A stretch of 47,629 bases of DNA from Mytilinidion resinicola (lineage: Eukaryota > Ascomycota > Dothideomycetes > Mytilinidiales > Mytilinidiaceae): the NCBI RefSeq assembly GCF_010093595.1, contig NW_022985464.1, positions 39,668 through 87,296 on the forward strand, in the 5' to 3' direction. The translations under genes and the position numbers were made by a program. Shown here one piece after another: positions 10,904 through 20,618 of the stretch; within the stretch, counting starts at the first letter, position 1, and each line of letters starts with the position of its first letter. The notes under the pieces are model-generated. The model was not told the origin of the DNA and did not search any database. It was given only the letters and a program-made list of their open reading frames with translations.

Positions 10904-11250
10904 ACGTGCGTCCGCCCCATGCATCCGATCGTGACTCGGATGCACGTTCTATCGTGGCTCGGATGCACGTTCTATCGTGACTCGGATACACTTCTATCGT
11001 AGCAGGCGCGCCTACTACAATGAGGCCGGATGCACATTCTATTGTGGTAGACGTGCCTGCTATAATAGAACGTGCATCCGCCTCCTTTGTTGCCACATGC
11101 ATCTCCTAGGTAACGTGCGTCCGCCTTACGCATCTAATCGTGGGGAAGATACACGTTCCATAGTGGCAGACGTGCCTGCCATGATAGAACGTGCATCCGC
11201 CACTTGCATCCACATGCATGCAGTAACGTGCCTCCATCTCATGCATCCCA
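10904..11250. repeat. nested palindromic and tandem repeat cluster
   Basis: The cluster is built from variants of GGATGCACGTTCTAT and its reverse complement. Three 23-bp direct copies start at 10935, 10958 and 10981. Two near-palindromes of about 50 bp occupy 11028-11079 and 11148-11197 and share arms and a GACGTGCCTGC core. Short TAACGTGC(G/C)TCCG elements recur around them. No open frame of note. Confidence 0.75.
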
Positions 11251-11603
11251 TCGTGGCAGGCGCAGAGCTGGTCCAATATCTAGACCTTCAGTCAACGAAT
11301 AGTTAATAACATGCTGATCTAGAAAGAAAACCTCTTACTTTCTTTGAAAGCTTAAGGGTGTTACCGGTTCACGAAATGAGCGACAGCGTGTTTGACAATT
11401 GCCATGGAGAGATTTTCTTTCCTTGGGCTTATTGTATTCATCCGATTCTTATCGTAACAGGTATCATAAAAGCACACCCAAAAGCCCAAAACCAAGCCTG
11501 TTACGCACAAGCTGAAGCAGAGCCTATCCGTCCCAATCGCCAAAACCCGCCGTGACTGTCGCCGGTCATTACGCCATCGCTGAAAAGCCTGTTATACAAA
11601 GCA

Positions 11604-12752
11604 TCACGAAACCATAGCATCGGTCTCTCCATTTCCGTTCATAGCATCGTCTTCATCATCACCTTCCTTGTCAGCATTGAGACCCAAGTCCAGCTTGTCG
11701 GGTATGTCTTTGCCGGCATCTCGGGCTTTCCTCTCGGCCCACGCACGCAGCCTGACGAGGTTGCGTATCCGTGCTTCTCGTCGTGCACCTTGGCTTCCGA
11801 GTATAGCTTCATTTACTCGGGTTGCCACGGTCTGTCGGAGAGCGGGATCCAAAAGAGCCGCTAGTGGCGGAGCTAGGTTTTCAGGCGGGAAAATGAGGAG
11901 GGCCATCGTTCGCTCTAGGTCTTCTAGGAACTCAGGATTTGTGGGTGCACGCGGAGCGAGTTGAGAAGTCGCGAAGGTAAGTGCGGGGGTGATGTCCGCA
12001 TCGGGTGTCGTCATACATTTCCGGATCAGCTCGATGAGCTGGAGGCGAAGTAAGGCGAAATGGAGGGTAGGGTCTAGGTCGAGAATCTTCAAGTCCAAGT
12101 ACTCGTTAGCTTGATCAAATATGGTATGTAGCTTGAAGAGAGTAAAGACTTTGACGTTGCTCATACTGAGGACTGAAGTGTCGTAGGAGTTGGTTATCAT
12201 CAACAAAATTATGAGTGGTGCATGAAACATAGATAATCATAGCAACGGAGTGAGGCGACTGAAAGCGCACTGGGCATACTGACTTGAGGATTGAGGTCAT
12301 TGATCTTGTGGATGGCCTTCTCAATGTCGCCGGCGTAGATAGCATTTCTGATCTCCACTCTCGGCAAGATGGATTCTTCTTCGATCGGTGGCTGGATGTT
12401 AGCCTCCATGGCAAACTTCTTCGCTGCCGACGGATACCCTTCGTTGATCAGGTAATCCATTATGACGAAGTTGATATCACTGTCGATAGCATCGAGCCTA
12501 GTTAGCCAGATATTCCCCATGGGAATAGACGGAGACGATAGAGAAGTATAAGAGTGGGCTCTTTGATCAGACAACAAATTAACATATTCTCCACACGAAA
12601 TTTTCGGAGAGATTCCCAATTTGATTTTAACACATCATGTAAAGTGGGCAACAGGAACAAGACGGTTCGAGCTGGTACTTACGTCTTGGAAGGCTTGATC
12701 TCGTCTACGCGGCGCTGGAAGGAGTGCCGCGTGGTTGGCGTCGCTGCCGACA
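11604..12752 (-). CDS. gid8: Gid8-like LisH-CTLH-CRA subunit of the GID/CTLH ubiquitin ligase (5' end unresolved)
   Basis: Coding exons visible: 12752-12683, 12479-12284 and 12086-11604 (stop). The introns are 203 and 197 nt, long for this window, but each has a GCTAAC branch. The joined sequence reads RRVDEIKPSKTDINFVIMDYL, matching the Gid8 N-terminus. A LisH motif (DYLINEGYPSAAKKF) is followed by a CTLH region (VEIRNAIYAGDIEKAIHKIN, then ILDLDPTLHFALLRLQ) and a CRA domain. The C-terminal tail is acidic. Role: scaffold subunit of the GID/CTLH E3 ligase, which degrades gluconeogenic enzymes in yeast. The first codon is unclear: an in-frame TGA lies at 12777-12775 with no ATG after it, so a further 5' exon is needed. 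Exon 1 may begin TG of a split ATG. Confidence 0.85.
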
Positions 12753-13179
12753 CTGAAACAGTGGAGGAGCTCTTTCATCGGGTAAGCTTTGCAGGCAGCA
12801 ACATGCGGGACCGAGACGGTTTACCATCTTGGGTGGAGTGTGCTACCGTATCTCCATCAGTCGATGAGAGGCGCGACTCGACCAAAGCCGGGTGATGGGG
12901 GAGCTGATGAAATTTTTGAGAGAATGTTGTGGGAAGACGATGGGTTGACGTTGGCGGGAAGAACTCGACTTAGAGCTACTTAGCGGCTTGGCACTTTGTG
13001 GCACGTGCTTCGGACCTTCTTCTAGAGGTATCTGTTGCTCACTTATGCCTCATATCGTGTCCTTTCGTTTTTTCAACCGGTCCTATTGCTAACACAGTAC
13101 TACCCCTTCTCACGCCTACGCTACCATGTGCTGAGATACCTTTTCCGGGACCCAAAAGTCGAGACTTTCCAGTGCAATC

Positions 13180-14883
13180 ATGGCCCCAATAGACCGCTGT
13201 GACTATTCGCCGCCATGGGGGAACGCCAGCATTATTGGAGTAGCTGGGAGCTCTGGGTCTGGCAAGACTTCACTGGCTCTTGCGATTGTGGCGGCTATGA
13301 ATCTTCCCTGGGTCACTATTCTATCCATGGTTGGCTAATTCTGCCACCACCCATGGTCTCGTGACCTTTACTAAAGCTGGCAGGATTCTTTTTACAAAGT
13401 CTTGACGCCTGAACAGTCGGCTGCAGCTTTCAGAAGCGAGTTTGATTTTGATTCGCCAGATGCTATTGACTTTGACAAATTGGTGGATGTACTGCGTGAT
13501 CTGAAGAAAGGGTATTGAATCTTGCGTTTTCGTTTTGACCGTCATCATGCTAATGTGCTACTAGAAAGGTGGCTGAAGTTCCAATATATTCATTCGAGAA
13601 GCATGCACGGCTTGATAAAACAGTTTCTATATATTCTCCGCACGTCTTGATTCTAGAGGGGATCTTGGCTCTTCACGATGAACGTGTACTTGATCTGTTA
13701 GACTTGAAGGCAAGTAGCTTAGGGAGCTTCTGTTTCATGCTCTTGCTAACAGCGAATGAAGATATTCGCTGAAGCTGATGGAGATCTCTGCTTGTCCCGA
13801 AGACGTAGGTCTTTGTTATCTTGATGTCTAGTCTTTAATTGACACCCTTCACAATAGTCCTACGTGATGTCAGGGAAAGAGGTCGGGATATCGAAGGCTG
13901 CATCAAGCAATGGTTCAACTTCGTCAAACCTAACTTCCACAAATACGTAGGGCCGCAGCGAGAAATAGCTGGTAAGTCAGTCCTGTTGAACAATCATTGT
14001 CGAGACATATCTAACGGCCTCTAAGACCTCATCGTCCCGAGAGGCATCGAGAACAAAGTAGCCATAGGTACATATATCACACCCTTTCTCCACTATAAAG
14101 CTTTCTCTCACGCCCCTAGGCATGGTCGCCGACCGCGTCGAAAAACTCCTCGCCCATAAATCCAAGCTCCACCAAGTCGAGCTCCGCCGCCTGGGAAAAG
14201 TCGCCTCCGACAGCCCCCTCCTCCCCAACGCCCTAGTCCTCCCCCAAACCAACCAAGTACTCGGCATGAACACTCTGCTTGTCGACCCCGCCACCTCAAA
14301 AGAAGACTACATCTTCTACTTTGACCGCATGGTAACTCTCCTGGTCGAAAAAGCTATCGACTTTCTTCCGTTTGAGCCGAAGCAGATCAGGACGCCGCAG
14401 GACTATTTGTACATGGGACTCAAGAAGAGCGGGGAGGTCAGCGCGGTCGTGATTTTGAGGGGAGGAAGTACGTTCGAGACAGGATTGAGGCGGAGTATTC
14501 CGGACTGTAGGACTGGACGAATTTTGATTCAGACAAATGATAAGACGGGAGAGCCGGAGCTGCATTATCGGGCTTTGCCTGCCGGTACGTGTTTAATTTC
14601 CGGTTAAGAGTAGTACTGATGAAAGATTCTAGACTTGTCAAAGGATGAACTCGTCCTTCTACTGGATCCACAAATGTCGTCTGGAGCTTCTGCTTTGATG
14701 GCGGTCCGCGTGCTCGTCGATCATGGCGTCCCAGAAGAGAAAATAGTCTTCGTGACCTACATGGCTGGCAAGATTGGAGTTAATAGGCTACTCAGCGTGT
14801 TCCCCGAGGTTAAGGTTGTGATAGGACGAATGAGCGACGATTTGGAGAGCAGATGGGTGGAAACGAGGTATTTAGGATGTTGA
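13180..14883 (+). CDS. urk1: uridine kinase with C-terminal UPRT-like domain
   Basis: Eight exons: 13180-13329, 13384-13511, 13565-13709, 13762-13804, 13858-13971, 14026-14067, 14120-14584 and 14633-14883, total 445 aa with consistent phases. The P-loop GSSGSGKT is at residues 23-30. Uridine-kinase motifs follow: DSFYK, FDFDSPDAIDFD, VPIYSFEKHAR, ILEGILALHD, RRLLRDVRERGRD and IVPRG. From about residue 240 the sequence is a uracil-phosphoribosyltransferase-like domain (LRGGSTFETGLRR, LLDPQMSSGASA, FVTYMAG). Role: phosphorylates uridine and cytidine to UMP and CMP in pyrimidine salvage. Intron 3 begins GC (GCAAGT) rather than GT, and intron 1 has a weak GTTGGC donor. It converges on ppg1 with 194 bp between stops. 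Confidence 0.93.
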
Positions 14884-15077
14884 ATAGCACAGCATGTACA
14901 TATAACGAAACACCACCTCTATGCCAACAACGCATATTATGCACAATGGTATTGTCCCCGCGATACAAATGACGCGTGCAACTCCTCAACGCCTCTAATG
15001 CATGTCGCATTGACACTCCCACGCTACCTTCAGCTCGATAAATGCCCAACGCTACTTAGGAACCCGTCGCTTGAGCA

Positions 15078-16159
15078 TCAGAGGAAGTACTCCGTCGTCA
15101 CTTCTTTTCCTTGCTGTTGCTGCTGTTCGGCTCGGTGTGCATCGTTTTCAGGCGCTGCGTCAAACACATTAAAGAATCTTCCCCCCTTGTCGCTAACCTC
15201 CAATACACTCGCCATGTTCCCACATCTGTAACAATAGTTCGGTGCACTCCACACTGTGCTCAGCCGGTCGTCGTATAATATCTGGTACCCTTCCTGGCAC
15301 AGCTGATGCGCCCGTAATATGTGCGACATGGCGTTGACCTCGAGGAACTTCTTCACCACCTGCGCGCCGAATGTGTACCCCGCGCCCCGCGGGCTCAGCG
15401 AGAACTCGTCGCGCTCGGAGTCGGGGTCGCTCCAGACCAAATCGGCCATCGGGCCCTCGTGTGGGATCTCGCGGAAGCGGTCGATGATCTTGATCTGGTC
15501 GATCGAATGTATCGAGGGCGACAGGCCGCCGTGCACACAGAATATCTGGTCGTCAATCACTACGGACAGAGTCAGGAAGTCGAACATGTCGGTGAAGTAG
15601 TGCCAGACGTTTGCATTGCCGTATTTGCGCGAGCACTCGGTGTAGAAGCCATAGGACTGTGTGACGCCGCGGGACTCGTGGTTGCCGCGGATGAGGTGGA
15701 TGCGGTGGGGGTAGCGCAGCTTGAGGCAGACGAGGAGGGAGATTGTTTCGACGCTGAAGAGGCCGCGGTCTACGTAGTCGCCTGTAGTAGTGGTCTCAGT
15801 CAGCCAAAGCTTTCATGCAGGTGTCGCGTGCTGCGGAGCGGCCGCCAACATACCTAGGAACAGGTAATTCGTGTCTGGACACGGCCCGCCGATCTTGAAT
15901 ATCTCCATCAGGTCGAAAAACTGCCCGTGGATGTCACCCACCACCGTGACGGGCGCGCGGATGTGTACCACATTGCTCTCCTTCATTAGCAGCTCCTTCG
16001 TCTTTGCGCATATTGCCTCGATGACCGACTCGGCTAAGAGCTCCTTCTTGGACAGCCGTGATATGCACTCATCGAGGTCGACAGTTGCTGCCGGAGACTG
16101 TCAGCCTTGCAGCCTGGGTGTCGCAGTCGGGCGGAATACATACACGGAAGACCTGGCAT
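15078..16159 (-). CDS. ppg1: Ser/Thr protein phosphatase, PP2A-like Ppg1
   Basis: Model: exon 1 16159-16153 (7 nt, ATGCCAG), exon 2 16087-15854, exon 3 15781-15078, giving 314 aa. The N-terminus [12 protein letters not shown] matches Ppg1 rather than PP2A, PP4 or Sit4. Metallophosphatase motifs are intact: GDIHGQF, GDYVDRG, GNHESRG, plus [12 protein letters not shown] and RAHQLC. The protein ends EYFL, the C-terminal tail shared by PP2A-type catalytic subunits. A Q5 run sits before the tail. Role: catalytic subunit of the STRIPAK-like Far complex phosphatase; in yeast Ppg1 acts in glycogen metabolism and mitophagy control. The first exon is inferred because an in-frame stop precedes exon 2. 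Its exact position, and a non-consensus GTCTTC donor, are uncertain. Confidence 0.9.
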
Positions 16160-16907
16160 GCTTGGGGCGTGGAGGGGGGTATGTCTGCGCCGGGCGCTGC
16201 ATCCGCCGGGGGTTCAGCGACAAAGTGAGGCTAAGCGGGTTGCTAGCAGGCGGCCGTATCGTACAATCATGTTCGACACATCTGAGCGAGCAGTGGCAGG
16301 GCGGAGGGCGGGCGTATAATTATTCAGTAGTGAGGCAAAGGCGCGGCGACATGTCGTCCAGAGCGAAGCTGGCGGGTGGACCGTGCGGGGAAGCTGCGAG
16401 TCACGTTGAGGCCGCTTGAGACGTCAACCTCCTCTCTTCCTCTCGTCACGCCGCGACGTCGTGTGCCCGTCGTCTGCTTTGCATTCGTTTCTGCTACATT
16501 ATCTCGCCGTCTGCTGTTACTGATTCCCAACTCAATAGTCAATTCTCTCTTGTTCGTGCTCTTGTAGCTCCCATAGCTGCTGGGCTGTTGTGGCCGCCGG
16601 ACAGCAATCCACACCCGCGCCATATCTCACTTCAGGGGACAATTCATCAATCTGCGCCATAGCTCACATGACGAGCCTGTATTTCCTTACTTCTTCCTCG
16701 TGGACGCGTCAATAGTCGAATTTTCATAGAATCGCCTTTCTCGCCAAGACCCAGGCCCACGGTTCGTAGGTAGAGCCAGGTAAGGTTTGATCCACCCGTC
16801 ACAATTGTCCCACATCTGCCTTCCTCTCTCAAATTCATCAAAACCTCACCTCATACATCTCGAAACTGTTGTTCCATTCTCATATTTTATAGCTCTTACA
16901 CTTCGTC
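16160..16907. promoter_or_regulatory. divergent promoter region between ppg1 and the prion-like gene
   Basis: The 748-bp region separates two outward-facing starts. It has pyrimidine-rich tracts around 16430-16560 and CT-rich leader-like DNA immediately before the ATG at 16908. No specific factor site is claimed. Confidence 0.4.
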
Positions 16908-19149
16908 ATGGCTTGGAGCGGCTCTGGCCAAGGTGGTGGCTCTGCGGCACCCTATCAGCAGCCGCCCTACACCGGCACTCAACCGCCATACCAGCAACCT
17001 GCGTATGGACAAGCAGCCCAGCAGTATTCTCAACCGCAGTATAGCCAGCCAGCATCCTATGGTCAGCAACCTTATCAACAGCCACCATACCAAGGCCAGC
17101 CGGCAACGTCACCCCAGGCCGGAGCCCCATCCGGAGCGCCGTCCGAGCGGTAAGTCAGCTGCAAGTCATTCCAGAACGTTCGGCTTCACTTCGGATACCG
17201 CTTCCTATAGCCCCTTTACTTTCGCTCTCCTAGCAACGCTAATTCTTCTAAGGCCTGCCAAGAAGAAAGGTAATCCTGTAATAACTCGCTATCCACCACC
17301 CCCAGGCTATCAAGGCCCCTACCAAGGCTCACAGCCCGGCTATCAAGCCCCTCAAGGTGGATATCCGCAAGGTTATCAGCAACCCAACTACCAGCAACCG
17401 GCCGCGCAAGGCTACCCCCAGCAAGCCGCTGGATACCAAGCACCTGCCAATTACCAACAGCCGGCAGCTTATCAACAACCCCAGACCTACTCACAAGGGT
17501 ACTCAGCGCAGGCGTATACTCAACCCCATGCAGCGTACCAAGCACCAGCACAGGGATATCAACAGCATCAGTCTTACCAAGCTGCCTACCAAGGCTATCA
17601 TCAGACTGGCGCACCTGCTGCAGCTCCCGCCGACCCAAACGCAGCTGCTTACCAACAATCCGCTCAAGCTTGGCAGGCTCCTTACCAGCAACCTTATCCC
17701 CCCAATGCGAACGGCTACAGCTCTCAGCCACCTCACGACCCGAACGCAACACCGGTGCCAGCCTCGGTTCAGCCTGGTACTGAGAAGTCGATTTCTATTC
17801 AATCGGAGAATGCGAGTGTAGACCCCAATGACCAGAAGCCAGATCTATACCTGGGATGGGATGATTGGGATTTCGACTTCGACGGCGCCATCTGGCCGAA
17901 GGGAAACGAGCCCATCGATCCGAACTTGAGTCTGGGCGTTTTGAGTGAGTGTCTTGCTAGAAGTTGTTGGGTCACTACTGACTTGACTAGTATGGCATCC
18001 TCCTAAGCAAGTAACTCGTGCCCTAAAGTCGACCTTTGATGAAGCGGAAGAAGATGCCTTGAAACCACCTAAGCCCAAACTCGGCAACGGGGAATCCTGC
18101 TCCATTTACTTCGGGCTGCGGAATTCGTACGAAGCCCGCCTGGATGTCAGACAGACGGATGACTGGGAACATGTCTGTGATGATCCAGTATTCACGAAAT
18201 TCCCAGTGGGTGAGACAGAGATGATTCGTATCGATGACGTTATTCGCAATCGTGATCGCCCAGATTGGGAACACCTTGACGATGAACTCCGCTTTGGACG
18301 GGATGAGGATAGGAAAAATTCGGACTGGAATATCATGGACAATCTCGAGCAGGCCTTAGAATCTGGACAGACTTCTGCTGGCAAATCAGCTCCTAGTGTC
18401 AAACCCGAGCGAGGCTTGAATCGCTTGACTCAAGGTCAAGAAGACCTACTGTTGAAACTAGGCGTTACCGGATCGCCGACGCCAGCTGACCCAGATGTGC
18501 AAGTTGCCGTGTCGCTTGATGCTCAAGAAGAACGTGTTCGGACGCCCAGTCACCCTCCACGGTAAGAGCTTAGTCTTATCCATCTGATTTGCGTATGTAC
18601 TGACAGGTGGCGAAGATCCTACGAAGATAGGAGACCACCATCTCGATCCCATTCATATGGTGGATACCGGAAGAACAGCTACGGTCCACCATCGCAGCAG
18701 CGCGCCTATAGCTCGATGTCCCACCCACGACCGCCACCGCCTCCGCGTTCCCCACCTTTTGGATCTTGGAAGCGTCGTCAATCGTACGATAGGACGAACG
18801 GAAACGGTGCCTTTGATGGCACTCATGAGAGTCCCAAATCTGACGGCAGCCATCGCACTCTCGCTGGGTCTGATTTCGGCGGAGACGACAACAACACCGT
18901 TGCTAATGATCCAGAGATAGATGCCAAACCGCAAGTAGGCAGCTTCGCTGAGCCTCGCTTGGACCGTACCGACAGCTCGACCTCACGCAAGCGAAGCTAC
19001 GATGATGGTGAACCGGAGGAGAAGTTACGTCAACACGACGATTTTACCCCTAGATACAAGAGACGCCAACCCCAAGTCGCTGCAGCTTATAGGTGAGCCC
19101 CTTTTCCTGAGAAGGCTGATCGCTTCTAACCCTTGCTAGCCGCCGATGA
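16908..19149 (+). CDS. prion-like Q/Y/P-rich protein with RS-type tail, function unknown
   Basis: Six exons: 16908-17149, 17253-17269, 17306-17944, 17991-18561, 18607-19092 and 19140-19149, total 654 aa. Exon 2 is 17 nt and the last exon is 10 nt. Residues 1-270 are Q/Y/P/A-rich with GYQ/YQQP repeats and resemble prion-like or FUS-type domains. A conserved-looking block follows (LYLGWDDWDFDFDGAIWPKGNEPIDP, written in part: LGWDDWDFDFDGAIWP), then IWHPPKQVTRALKSTFDEAEEDA and a charged region. Residues 545-650 are R/S/P-rich (RRSYEDRRPPSRS, PPPPPRSPPF) and end in RRQPQVAAAYRSRR. No catalytic or classical RNA-binding domain was recognised. Composition suggests an RNA-granule or splicing-associated protein, which is inference only. 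Confidence 0.75.
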
Positions 19150-20618
19150 ACTCTCTGTCAATTCTACCCATACTTCTCATCTTGCCAAGTTTGGGCAAGT
19201 TTTCTTTTTCACTTCGATTGTACCATACACTTTTCATTGTACTTTGGGGCTGGCGGCTTGTAATTTTGTCTACTAACCAGACGACCGATTTTCGGCTCTT
19301 GGTCTTACCACCTTTTAACTATACCAGACTCGCAAGGGTTGGAGCTCGCGGTCTGCCAAACTGTCACAGCACTAGGGCGGACGTCCATACTTCCTTTTGT
19401 CTATGGAGTTATAGTGGGCATTGGGTGGATCTTGTTCCTTTAAAAAAGTGGCAATTCTGCCAGTCGGTTTCGGATCCCACGGCTGTCCTTTCTATGGATT
19501 GCTGGCATTTGCTTCTTTCTTCCGGTAGACTTCTCTTTTCTCACCCCTTCAGAACTCAGAGAACTGTCAGCCCTTACCTTCTTGTCATCAGGTTTAATAC
19601 AATGTTTCTGCCTCATTGCCTCACTTCTTGATCATGACACCTCATTCTACAACCTCAAATGTCACCATCAACCTCTGCTCCGTCAGTCACACTCACTCGT
19701 CATCTCAAATCGTTCAGTGATCCGAGTCTTAACAACATTGTCTATATACTTTCAAGACGTGTGCCTTTTTCATCATCCGTTTCACGTTGATTCGTCCAAG
19801 GTAGATTTGTTGTGTCGATGAGTACGACTATTCGCGGGATTCGATCGCCTTTCTGCGATTATGTAGACCATTAGTAGGGACGGTGGGTAGTCAAGGGGGA
19901 AGCGATGATGCTGGGTATTTGGCCGACAGAGTGTTATCGAGTTACAACATCCCACGGCAAAGGTCACACCACTAATTTACTCACAGGATCATAACTTGAT
20001 AATGTCAAGATCCCCAAGAGGTCTTGCAGTACTAGGTCAGAGTTTGGGCGCACGGATAAACCACTGCGCAGGTTCCACCCTTGCTCACTCGACACCACCG
20101 TGGGGAGCAGCCCCGCTAGTAGGCGTTCGGCCGGTTAAAAGGTAGCCTAGTTCCCGCTGCATCGACCTTTACACTGTATCTGAATATTGAAAAAGTCCAT
20201 GGGGTTACCCCAAGTAGTCGCAAAAAGTGTCTAAACTTATGTCGCAGGACTGTAGTAAGTCTAAAGTCTTCAGCTTTGATGTCACACGCCGTAGTCCCTC
20301 AAAGACGCCTCGGTGCACCCACGTTTCAAGGCTTTGGATGGGCATACTGAGCAAGAATGGGGACTCCAGGCAGCTCGTACGCCCCCAGACGTGTAGATTT
20401 TCGGATCCATCGTAGGCGCCTCCAGGAACTTGAGGTCAGATGGATCGACGTGACCCTCAACACTTCACAGAAGCATACTAGGACTCAGCTTGTCTGAATA
20501 GAAGACACCATGATTGATCGAGTTTTGACGAACTGTCAAAGGGACTCGCTCATTTCTATTATCTCAAGGGCAAAGTAACCACAGTAGCACGAATTCGATG
20601 CAATTCTCTTCGTCTAGT
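19150..20618. other. 1.5-kb intergenic region
   Basis: This lies between the 3' ends of two converging genes (prion-like gene and AP-3 beta). The first 500 bp are pyrimidine-rich. 20000-20170 is GC-richer with short self-complementary pieces, but I could not match it to a known structured RNA. No coding sequence is supported. Confidence 0.4.

Larger units (their letters stand above)
9874..11603. other. 1.7-kb repeat-bearing non-coding region
   Basis: This lies between the caspase-like gene start and the 3' end of gid8. No coding sequence is supported; its reading frames are short and unrelated to known families. It holds the inverted repeat at 10164-10394 and the palindrome/tandem cluster at 10904-11250, listed separately. 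The 11300-11600 part is plain. Confidence 0.5.

Noticed and set aside
10904..11250. CRISPR-like array
   Set aside because: Repeats are palindromic and irregularly spaced without unique spacers, and the organism is a fungus.
20000..20200. Possible structured non-coding RNA (snRNA, snoRNA, SRP or RNase P RNA)
   Set aside because: I could not find diagnostic boxes or a consistent core fold. Only vague GC-rich self-complementarity is present.
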